A DNA stretch of 45,189 bases from Sediminibacterium sp. (lineage in GTDB: Bacteria > Bacteroidota > Bacteroidia > Chitinophagales > Chitinophagaceae): contig JANREK010000030.1 of assembly GCA_030726065.1 (NCBI GenBank), forward strand, positions 1 to 45,189, written 5' to 3'. The notes under the pieces are model-generated. The model worked only from the letters and a program-made list of their open reading frames with translations, searched no databases and was not told the DNA's origin. The position numbers were made by a program, and so were the translations under genes. How positions within the stretch are numbered: the first letter of the stretch is position 1; every line of letters begins with the position of its first letter. Shown one piece after another: positions 36,619-43,420 of this stretch.

Positions 36619-37029
36619 TTATAAGCCTTGGCTCATTTTTAAAACTTCTTCCCATTCCATTTCGGTGACCGGTTGTACCGACAATCGACCCATTTTAACC
36701 AAGGCCATATTCGCTAGGTTAGTATTGGCTTTCACATCTGCCAATTTCACGGTATGCTTTAATTTTTTATGCGGTGCAAAATCAACAGCTAACCAAGCAG
36801 TTTCAGTAGTGGTAGGATCCTGGTAGGATTCTTTCACCACTTTTGCAATACCCACAATTTCCATGCCTTCATTACTATGATACCAAAAAGCTAGATCGCC
36901 TTTTTTCATAGCGCGTAAATTATTTCGTGCTTGATAGTTTCTGACACCATCCCAAAAAGTTTTTTTATCCTTGTTGAATTGATCCCAAGAATATTTAAAG
37001 GGTTCTGATTTAATTAACCAATATGCCAT
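36619..37029 (-). CDS. EVE domain-containing protein
   Basis: A 136-residue stand-alone EVE domain of the thymocyte nuclear protein 1 type, a PUA-like fold that reads modified bases in DNA or RNA. The opening AYWLIKSEPFKYSWDQF, the WDGVRNYQARNNLRAM block and AFWYHSNEGMEIVGIAKV are characteristic. It lies 21 bases downstream of the LldE-like gene on the same strand and 3 bases from the convergent SpmAB-like gene. EVE domains occur in modification-dependent restriction systems, but no nuclease or methylase gene adjoins it here, so a housekeeping role in RNA or DNA base recognition is more likely. Confidence 0.92.
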   Translation of the reverse strand: MAYWLIKSEPFKYSWDQFNKDKKTFWDGVRNYQARNNLRAMKKGDLAFWYHSNEGMEIVGIAKVVKESYQDPTTTETAWLAVDFAPHKKLKHTVKLADVKANTNLANMALVKMGRLSVQPVTEMEWEEVLKMSQGL

Positions 37030-37050
37030 GATAAAAGATGTGAATTTATA

Positions 37051-37770
37051 TTAATAACCGCTTGCTAATACTTCGGACAGGTGCAATACTTTTACATTTT
37101 GTCCATTGTGTTTCATTCTGCCATCGATATGCATTAAACAACTCATGTCAGTACTTATTAAGTAGGAGGCTTCTGTATTAATGGTGTTATCTATTTTTTG
37201 ATCCGCCATGGAAACGCTAATCGTATCAAATTTTACAGCGAAACTTCCACCAAATCCACAACATGCATCAGTCTCTTGCATCTCAACTAATTCCAAACCT
37301 TTTACAGCTGCTAATAATTGTCTGGGTTCGTCTTTAATGTGACATTCTCTCAATCCAGCACAACTATCATGATAAGTTGCTTTGCCTTCAAATGAAGCAC
37401 CTAAATCTGTAATATTTAAAATCTTCACTAAAAATTCAGATAGTTCATAAATGCGGCTGGCTACTTTTTTAGCTGGACTTTGAAATGCGTTGTTTTCAAA
37501 TAACTTTCCATAATTGTTTCTAACAAAACCAGCACAACTTGCACTTGGACTTACAATGTAATCAGCACCTTCTAAATCTTGTACAAATTTGGTACAAACA
37601 TCTTTTGATTCTCCCCAAAATCCTGCATTGAAGGCAGGTTGTCCACAACAGGTTTGCTGTGCATTGTATTTTACAGTACATCCTGCTTTTTCAAGCACTT
37701 TGATGGTGTCAAATGCAACTTGCGGATATAATTGATCAATAAAGCAGGGAACAAATAATTGAACTATCAT
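37051..37770 (-). CDS. LldE/LutA-like Fe-S (CCG domain) oxidoreductase subunit
   Basis: A 239-residue protein with two CCG-type cysteine clusters that bind Fe-S or heterodisulfide-like centres: CCGQPAFNAG from Cys41, and DSCAGLRECH followed by DACCGFGGSFAVKF with Cys169-Cys170. It is most like LutA/LldE, a subunit of the L-lactate utilisation complex, but the usual lutB and lutC partners are absent from this window. The ATG at 37770 was chosen over a TTG 6 bases upstream. A TATTTTTG octamer sits only 3 bases before the ATG. The EVE gene follows after 21 bases. Confidence 0.88.
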   Translation of the reverse strand: MIVQLFVPCFIDQLYPQVAFDTIKVLEKAGCTVKYNAQQTCCGQPAFNAGFWGESKDVCTKFVQDLEGADYIVSPSASCAGFVRNNYGKLFENNAFQSPAKKVASRIYELSEFLVKILNITDLGASFEGKATYHDSCAGLRECHIKDEPRQLLAAVKGLELVEMQETDACCGFGGSFAVKFDTISVSMADQKIDNTINTEASYLISTDMSCLMHIDGRMKHNGQNVKVLHLSEVLASGY

Positions 37771-37773
37771 ACT

Positions 37774-37781
37774 CAAAAATA
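37774..37781 (-). promoter_or_regulatory. Possible -7 element almost touching the LldE-like start
   Basis: The minus strand reads TATTTTTG, with only 3 bases before the ATG. If used, the transcript would be essentially leaderless. No -33 TTG is seen and the region is A-rich, so chance is a real alternative. Confidence 0.25.
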
Positions 37782-37804
37782 CGAATTGTCATTAAATAAA
37801 GAAC

Positions 37805-37845
37805 ATAAAAAAAGCATTCTCTACAAAATGTGGAGAATGCTTTAA
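37805..37845 (-). terminator. Intrinsic terminator after the pdhA-TPR run
   Basis: A 15-base arm (37811-37825) and its complement (37829-37843) pair with one G-U type mismatch around a 3-base loop. In minus-strand sense the hairpin is followed by a run of seven U residues. It lies just past the stop of the TPR gene (37869) and ahead of the LldE-like gene, as expected for a Rho-independent terminator separating the two leftward units. Confidence 0.85.
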
Positions 37846-37868
37846 AATAAGTTAATTAATTGCGCTTA

Positions 37869-38522
37869 TTAAGGCTGCACCTTCAATTTATTGATGAATT
37901 TATCTGCCATCAATCCTTTTTCAGATTTAGGATATTTGGTTTTGATATCTTTAAAAATTTCTACGGCTTCGTCCGCTTTGCCATTCAATTCCAATAGGGA
38001 AGCGGCTCGGTATAGGTATTCTGAACTAATGGCTTCGTCGTCTGGGAAATGACCACCTGCCTTTTTGTAATAACTCAGAGCCTCGTCTGTATTTTTTAAT
38101 TCACTGTAAGCGTCTCCAATAGTACCATAAGCTATTGCTTGAACTTGTTTCGCTGAAGTAGAGAAGTCCTTCAAGTATTCAACTGACTTGTTATAATCGT
38201 TCATGCGAAAATAACTAATACCTGCATAATATTTTGCAAGATTAGCTGCTTTTGTACCACCAAATTCTTTGATGATATATAAAACACCTTTGCTTTGACC
38301 ATCTCCATTTAACACTAGGCTAGAAGAATCCATAGCAAAATATTTTTCAGCAGTGAACATAGCATCCGCTGCTTTTTCTTCTCTTGGTTTTTGATACAAT
38401 TCAGTGTATCCAAAAAAAGCAACTAAAGCAATTGCAATTGCTGTAATTGTATATGTTAAAACCTTTTTATTTTTACTTAGGAAATCTAAAAATGGGTGAT
38501 TCTCTTTTTGTAACTCGCTCAT
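37869..38522 (-). CDS. Membrane-anchored TPR protein (YfgM-like)
   Basis: A 217-residue protein with a cytoplasmic N-terminal stub, a membrane helix at about residues 20-41 (VLTYTITAIAIALVAFFGY) and a periplasmic TPR region containing AKYYAGISYFRMNDYNKSVEYL, GTIGDAYSELKNTDEALSYY and YRAASLLELNGKADEAVEIF. The topology resembles YfgM/TPR_21 proteins that assist periplasmic folding through the translocon; that role is inference. It starts 27 bases after pdhA, so it is probably co-transcribed, and it is followed by a clear intrinsic terminator. Confidence 0.82.
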   Translation of the reverse strand: MSELQKENHPFLDFLSKNKKVLTYTITAIAIALVAFFGYTELYQKPREEKAADAMFTAEKYFAMDSSSLVLNGDGQSKGVLYIIKEFGGTKAANLAKYYAGISYFRMNDYNKSVEYLKDFSTSAKQVQAIAYGTIGDAYSELKNTDEALSYYKKAGGHFPDDEAISSEYLYRAASLLELNGKADEAVEIFKDIKTKYPKSEKGLMADKFINKLKVQP

Positions 38523-38549
38523 ATTATTATTTTATAATTTTTCTACTAT

Positions 38550-39545
38550 TTAGTCAACAATGAATGGATAATTTTGATCAATGTATACATCTTTGTATAC
38601 TTCGCTATCATCAGGCCAAGGGCTTTCCTCCGCAAACTTAACGGATGCATCCACAATTAAAGTTATTTTATCATCAATTGCTTTTAAATCAGCTTCAGTG
38701 GCAAAATTATTATCCAAAATGGTTTTAGTTACTTTGGTAATTGGATCTTGGTTTTTGTATTCTTCTACTTCATCCTTCGTTCTGTATTTTTGAGGATCAG
38801 ATACCGAATGTCCTTTGTAACGATAGGTTTTCATTTCCAACAAAGTAGGGCCTTCTCCTTGACGTGCCCTATTTACCGCACGAGCAACACCTTCATGCAC
38901 TGCTTCTGCAGTCATGCCATCTATTTTATCAGCTGGCATTTCATAAGCATCCGCCAATTTGTATATATCTATTACATTACTTGTTCTTTCAATTGAAGTT
39001 CCCATAGCGTAATTATTGTTTTCACAAATAAATACAACAGGCAATTTCCAAAGCATGGCTAAATTAAATACCTCATGTAACATCCCTTGTCTTGCAGCAC
39101 CATCTCCAAAAAAGCACAAAACAACATTTTTTGAACCTCTGTATTGTTCCGCAAAGGCTAATCCAGCACCAGTTCCTATTTGAGCACCTACAATACCATG
39201 TCCTCCAAAAAAGTAATGTTCCTTGCTGAAAAAGTGCATACTGCCACCTTTTCCTTTAGAGCAGCCAGTCGCTTTACCATATAACTCTGCCATCGCAGAA
39301 TTAGGGCTCATGCCTTTGGCCAAAGCCAAACCATGATCACGGTAAGCAGTTATGAAGGGATCTTCTTGATTTGTAGCAGTCATACATCCAGCTGCAATGG
39401 CTTCCTGTCCATTGTAAACATGGAAAAATCCTCTGATTTTTCCAGCCATTTTATACATTTCCTCTGATTTGGATTCAAATTGACGAATTAATTGCATCAA
39501 TTCATACCAATACAGGTAGGTTTCTTTAGAAAATTTTTGGGCCAC
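38550..39545 (-). CDS. pdhA: Pyruvate dehydrogenase E1 component, alpha subunit
   Basis: A 331-residue thiamine-diphosphate-dependent E1 alpha that decarboxylates pyruvate and passes the acetyl group to E2-bound lipoate. The ThDP motif is GDGAARQG from residue 147 ending in ENNN at 175-178. GKGGSMHFF, GGHGIVGAQ and the RYKGHSVSDPQKYR loop are all typical. The start is GTG at 39545 (MAQKFSKETYLYWYEL); no better ATG is available. The beta subunit gene is not adjacent, and a TPR membrane protein follows after 27 bases. Substrate assignment to pyruvate rather than branched 2-oxo acids rests on overall similarity. Confidence 0.9.
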   Translation of the reverse strand: MAQKFSKETYLYWYELMQLIRQFESKSEEMYKMAGKIRGFFHVYNGQEAIAAGCMTATNQEDPFITAYRDHGLALAKGMSPNSAMAELYGKATGCSKGKGGSMHFFSKEHYFFGGHGIVGAQIGTGAGLAFAEQYRGSKNVVLCFFGDGAARQGMLHEVFNLAMLWKLPVVFICENNNYAMGTSIERTSNVIDIYKLADAYEMPADKIDGMTAEAVHEGVARAVNRARQGEGPTLLEMKTYRYKGHSVSDPQKYRTKDEVEEYKNQDPITKVTKTILDNNFATEADLKAIDDKITLIVDASVKFAEESPWPDDSEVYKDVYIDQNYPFIVD

Positions 39546-39565
39546 AGTCCTTTTATTTTGAGGGG

Positions 39566-39573
39566 CAAATATA
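39566..39573 (-). promoter_or_regulatory. Predicted -7 element for pdhA
   Basis: The minus strand reads TATATTTG, a TAnnTTTG match, 20 bases before the GTG start of pdhA. A -33 TTG is not evident. Confidence 0.4.
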
Positions 39574-39609
39574 CAGTTTTCTGAATTAAAACAGCTTAAA
39601 TCCAGTAGC

Positions 39610-41241
39610 TTATGCCTCGTTTAAAAATGGGTATTTATAGTCGGTAGGCGGGTTAAAGGTCTCTTTAATGGTTCTAGCACTTAACCATCTGTATAAATTC
39701 AACATACTGCCCGCTTTGTCATTGGTTCCAGATGCCCTAGCTCCCCCAAATGGTTGCTGTCCAACGACTGCTCCAGTAGGTTTATCATTGATATAAAAGT
39801 TACCTGCTGCGTGACGTAATTTATCAGTAGCCAAATTAATGGAGGCTCTGTCTTGAGAGATAATGGCACCTGTTAAAGCGTATTTGGAAGTTTTGTCCAG
39901 CAAATCCAATGTTTTTTCAAATTGATTCGTCGGGTAAACATAAATTGTCAATACTGGGCCAAATATTTCCTCACACATGGTTAAATATTTTGGATCGCTG
40001 GTTTCAATAACGGTAGGTTCAACGTAATAACCGTTTTTCTTACTAAAGTTTCCGCCTACTAAAATTTTTGCTTTTTTATCTTTCTTTGCTTTGTTTATAT
40101 ATTTGGCAATATTGTCAAAAGATTTTTCATCAATTACAGCGTTTACAAAATTTGAAAAATCTTCCACGGTGCCCATCTTCATGGATTGAACTGCTTTCAC
40201 CAATTTTGCTTTTACTGCAGGTGCAATATTCTTTGGTAAATAGGCACGAGATGCAGCGGAACATTTTTGTCCTTGGTATTCAAATGCACCTCTAGCAAGT
40301 GCGGTGACAACTGTATCCACATCGGCAGTAGGATGTACCATTACAAAATCCTTGCCTCCTGTTTCTCCTACAATTCTTGGATAGGTTTTATATTTAGGAA
40401 TATTTTCACCGATTTGTTTCCACATATAATTAAATACACCTGTTGATCCTGTAAAATGGACACCAGCAAAATCAGGATGGGAGAAACAAGTAGCACCAAT
40501 AGTTGGCCCATCTACATATACTAAATTTATAACGCCATCAGGAAGTCCTGCTTCTTTTAAAATTCGCATAAATAATTGTGCAGAATACACTTGCGTGTTG
40601 GCTGCTTTCCATACAACTACATTGCCACACATGGCAGCGGATGCAGGAAGGTTTCCGCCAATTGCTGTAAAGTTAAAAGGAGTGATTGCTAATACAAATC
40701 CTTCTAATCCACGCCATTCCATTCTATTATGCATTCCTGGAGATGAAACTGGTTGTTGCTTATATATAGTGCTTAAAAAATGAACATTGAATCTTAAAAA
40801 ATCAATCAATTCACATGCAGCATCTATCTCAGCTTGGTAAGCATTTTTACTTTGACCAAGCATGGTAGCCGCATTCATTTCAAAGCGGTATTTGGTGGCT
40901 AATAAATCCGCAGCTTTTAAAAATATATGTGCACGTGATTCCCAAGACATATCCGCCCAAGCATTACGCACTTTTAATGCACTTGTAATGGCTTGATCCA
41001 CATGCTTTTTTGAACCCATGTGAAAATGACCAAGGGTATGTTTAATTTCATGTGGCGGATGAATCGCGATTTTATTTCCTGTACGTACCGCTTTCCCATT
41101 AATGTACATGGGTATATCCATTGTTTTACTTTTTAAACTAGCAAGGGCTTTCTTTAAAGCTAATTTTTCAGGGGTTCCTGGAGCATAAGATAAAACAGGC
41201 TCATTGGCCGGAGTAGGGTAATCAAAATAACCTATTTGCAT
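39610..41241 (-). CDS. pruA: L-glutamate gamma-semialdehyde (delta-1-pyrroline-5-carboxylate) dehydrogenase
   Basis: A 543-residue aldehyde dehydrogenase that oxidises glutamate semialdehyde to glutamate in proline catabolism. It begins at the ATG at 41241 (MQIGYFDYPTPANEPVLSYAPG); a TTG 21 bases upstream is less likely. The active site shows Glu293 in GETGGKDF and nucleophile Cys327 in YQGQKCSAASRAY. Length and the N-terminal PANEPVLSYAPGTPE block match the stand-alone PruA family rather than PutA. No proline dehydrogenase gene is nearby. It is divergent from the alternative glmU gene. Confidence 0.94.
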   Translation of the reverse strand: MQIGYFDYPTPANEPVLSYAPGTPEKLALKKALASLKSKTMDIPMYINGKAVRTGNKIAIHPPHEIKHTLGHFHMGSKKHVDQAITSALKVRNAWADMSWESRAHIFLKAADLLATKYRFEMNAATMLGQSKNAYQAEIDAACELIDFLRFNVHFLSTIYKQQPVSSPGMHNRMEWRGLEGFVLAITPFNFTAIGGNLPASAAMCGNVVVWKAANTQVYSAQLFMRILKEAGLPDGVINLVYVDGPTIGATCFSHPDFAGVHFTGSTGVFNYMWKQIGENIPKYKTYPRIVGETGGKDFVMVHPTADVDTVVTALARGAFEYQGQKCSAASRAYLPKNIAPAVKAKLVKAVQSMKMGTVEDFSNFVNAVIDEKSFDNIAKYINKAKKDKKAKILVGGNFSKKNGYYVEPTVIETSDPKYLTMCEEIFGPVLTIYVYPTNQFEKTLDLLDKTSKYALTGAIISQDRASINLATDKLRHAAGNFYINDKPTGAVVGQQPFGGARASGTNDKAGSMLNLYRWLSARTIKETFNPPTDYKYPFLNEA

Positions 41242-41259
41242 AACTGATAATTTATACTT

Positions 41260-41267
41260 CAAAAATA
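41260..41267 (-). promoter_or_regulatory. Predicted -7 element for pruA
   Basis: The minus strand reads TATTTTTG, a TAnnTTTG match, 18 bases before the pruA ATG. No -33 TTG is found at 17-23 bases. Confidence 0.35.
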
Positions 41268-41344
41268 AGCATTAAATGAATAAGTTAAGGAAGATCTGCA
41301 ATTTCCTTAAACTTGCTTTACTTTTACATATAAATAAGCATACT

Positions 41345-42508
41345 ATGCAGTTTGTTTTAGTGGATATTGCGGATAGAGAAAAATTTTATCCTTTTAGTTT
41401 GACGCAATCGGTCGCGCAATTTAGGATTGGGATTTACTCATTTCAAGAAAGATGGGAGCATTTGTTAAACAAAGAAACCGCGATATATACAGTCCCATAC
41501 CTGCAAAAATTATATGATAATAGTGATTTTTTACAAAATAAAGAAGCGGCTATTTTTATAAATGTGACATGCATCCCAACGCCTGATTTAGTGGATGCCA
41601 TTTTAAATTTGAAATTGGGAGAAAAAATAATTAGTAAATCGGGCAAATGGATAGCTACACATTCCGAAGATCGATCTTTAGAAAAAATTTTATTGGCCAA
41701 TTTTGCACCCATTACTTTTGAACAAGGGGAGTTTGTGCAAGATGCGATTGGCATGTTGCAATTACATACAAAGTTTATTGAGAATGATTTTACATGGGTT
41801 AAGAAACATGTTACAGGTATAAAAATTGACACAAGCAATAAAGTGATTCAGCCTGAAAATATATTTATTGAAAAAGGTGCCGAAGTACATTGCGCAATTT
41901 TAAATGCAAGTACAGGCCCTATTTATATTGGCAAAAATGCCATGATTATGGAAGGCACTGCCATACGAGGACCCTTTGTTTTAGGGGAAAAGGGGGTTGT
42001 CAAAATGAATACGAGTATTTATGGGGCAACGACCATTGGACCTTATTGCTTGGCTGGCGGAGAAATTAAAAATTCAGTGTTGATGGGTTTTTCAAATAAG
42101 GGTCATGAAGGTTATTTGGGAGATAGTATTATTGGGCATTGGTGCAACTTAGGTGCGGGCACTTGTAATAGTAATATTAAAAATACGGCAGGACCCATTC
42201 AAATGTGGAATGAGGCCAAACAAATTTGGGAAACCGTAGGTCAAAAAATGGGGATGCTGGTGGGTGATTATAGTCGTTTTGCCATTCAATCAAGCATAAA
42301 TACAGGCAGCTATATTGGTGTGAGTGCCAACATATTCGGGAATGGCTTGCTCCCTAAATTTATTCCCAATTTTACTTGGGGTATTGTACCTGGATATCAA
42401 ATTGATAAGGCCATTGAAGACATTGGAAATTGGAAACAATTAAAAGGTTTTGTGATGTCGGAAGAAGAAAAGCAAGTGCTCCAAAAATTGTATAAAAAAG
42501 CTTCCTAA
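41345..42508 (+). CDS. Alternative bacterial GlmU-like sugar nucleotidyltransferase/acetyltransferase
   Basis: A 387-residue protein of the Bacteroidetes-type alternative GlmU family, predicted to act in UDP-GlcNAc synthesis for peptidoglycan and LPS. The C-terminal left-handed beta-helix (about 170-370) is well kept: IYIGKNAMIMEGT, NKGHEGYLGDSIIG with His254 at the GlmU acetyltransferase catalytic position, NLGAGTCNSN and YIGVSANIFG. The N-terminal uridylyltransferase half is recognisable (YPFSLTQSVAQFRIGIYSFQERWE), but reads LTQSVA where relatives, as I recall them, have LTxTRxVA. The ATG at 41345 is chosen because homologues start here; an ATG at 41276 would add 23 residues of no clear homology. 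Activity of the N-terminal half is uncertain. Confidence 0.83.
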   Translation: MQFVLVDIADREKFYPFSLTQSVAQFRIGIYSFQERWEHLLNKETAIYTVPYLQKLYDNSDFLQNKEAAIFINVTCIPTPDLVDAILNLKLGEKIISKSGKWIATHSEDRSLEKILLANFAPITFEQGEFVQDAIGMLQLHTKFIENDFTWVKKHVTGIKIDTSNKVIQPENIFIEKGAEVHCAILNASTGPIYIGKNAMIMEGTAIRGPFVLGEKGVVKMNTSIYGATTIGPYCLAGGEIKNSVLMGFSNKGHEGYLGDSIIGHWCNLGAGTCNSNIKNTAGPIQMWNEAKQIWETVGQKMGMLVGDYSRFAIQSSINTGSYIGVSANIFGNGLLPKFIPNFTWGIVPGYQIDKAIEDIGNWKQLKGFVMSEEEKQVLQKLYKKAS

Positions 42509-42590
42509 ACCATTTATTTTACTCATTTTACGTTTTTTGCAATAGCTTGTTTAAACTGATAAATTGCCACAAATTCATCTATTTTTTAAC

Positions 42591-42598
42591 TACCTTTG
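42591..42598 (+). promoter_or_regulatory. Predicted -7 element for tpiA
   Basis: TACCTTTG is a perfect TAnnTTTG match, 36 bases before the tpiA ATG. A TTG at 42564-42566 lies 24 bases upstream, slightly beyond the usual spacing. The remaining part of this 126-base gap, the longest in the window, shows nothing else I can name. Confidence 0.5.
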
Positions 42599-42634
42599 CA
42601 ACGCTAATTTTAGTGTTTAAATAGTTATAAGAAT

Positions 42635-43396
42635 ATGAGAAAACAAATAGCTGCAGCCAATTGGAAAATGAATTTAAATCAGCAAGAAGCGAAAGATTTG
42701 CTGACAAATATATTAGATAAGTTGCCTAAATTAACTGATAATCAACAAGTTGTATTTTCAATTCCTGCCATATATCTATCAAATGCTGTTCAACAAATTG
42801 GAGGAATATCCAATGTTTTTGTAGCAGCACAAAATTGCCATCAAAACAGCAATGGCGCTTTTACTGGTGAGATATCTGCTCCTATGTATTCCTCAGTTGG
42901 GGTAAATCATATCGTTATTGGACATTCCGAAAGGCGCGAATATTTCGCAGAGTCAGATGTTTTATTAGCAGAAAAAGTAAATGCAGTATTGGCTAACAAT
43001 AGCACTCCCATTTTTTGTTGCGGCGAACCTTTAGCCATTAGAGAAGCGGGTACACAAAATGCTTTTGTGGAAACACAATTAATCAATTCCTTATTTCATT
43101 TGACCCCGGAGCAACTTTTAAAAGTGGTGATTGCCTATGAACCCATTTGGGCCATTGGTACTGGTAAAACTGCATCAAGTGCACAAGCGCAGGAAATACA
43201 TGCTTTTATTAGATCTGTTTTAGCAACAAAATATGGTGCGGATATTGCGGATCAAATTTCAATTTTATATGGCGGAAGCGTAAAAGCCGCTAATGCAGTT
43301 GAATTATTTTCACAACCAGATGTAGACGGTGGTTTAGTCGGTGGCGCATCTTTAATTGCTACCGAATTCACTGCAATCATAAACGCACTTCAATAG
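42635..43396 (+). CDS. tpiA: Triosephosphate isomerase
   Basis: A 253-residue TIM-barrel enzyme interconverting dihydroxyacetone phosphate and glyceraldehyde 3-phosphate in glycolysis and gluconeogenesis. Active-site residues are all seen: Asn9 and Lys11 in AANWKMN, His97 in IGHSERRE and Glu169 in AYEPIWAIGTG, plus the phosphate-binding LYGGSVKAAN. Length is normal. lepA follows after 24 bases on the same strand. Confidence 0.98.
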   Translation: MRKQIAAANWKMNLNQQEAKDLLTNILDKLPKLTDNQQVVFSIPAIYLSNAVQQIGGISNVFVAAQNCHQNSNGAFTGEISAPMYSSVGVNHIVIGHSERREYFAESDVLLAEKVNAVLANNSTPIFCCGEPLAIREAGTQNAFVETQLINSLFHLTPEQLLKVVIAYEPIWAIGTGKTASSAQAQEIHAFIRSVLATKYGADIADQISILYGGSVKAANAVELFSQPDVDGGLVGGASLIATEFTAIINALQ

Positions 43397-43420
43397 ATTT
43401 TAAAGCCTATTTTCACTTAC

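Noticed and set aside
36619..37029. EVE gene as part of a defence or modification-dependent restriction system
   Set aside because: The gene is a stand-alone thymocyte nuclear protein 1-type EVE with an LldE-like gene and a membrane protein as neighbours; no nuclease, methylase or AAA+ partner is present.
41443..41838. 131-codon open frame antisense to the alternative glmU gene
   Set aside because: It is fully nested in a convincing gene and its product has no identifiable features.
42509..42634. Possible small RNA or riboswitch in the longest gap
   Set aside because: Apart from the -7 octamer at 42591 and a GTTTAAAC palindrome I see no stable paired structure; too little to call.
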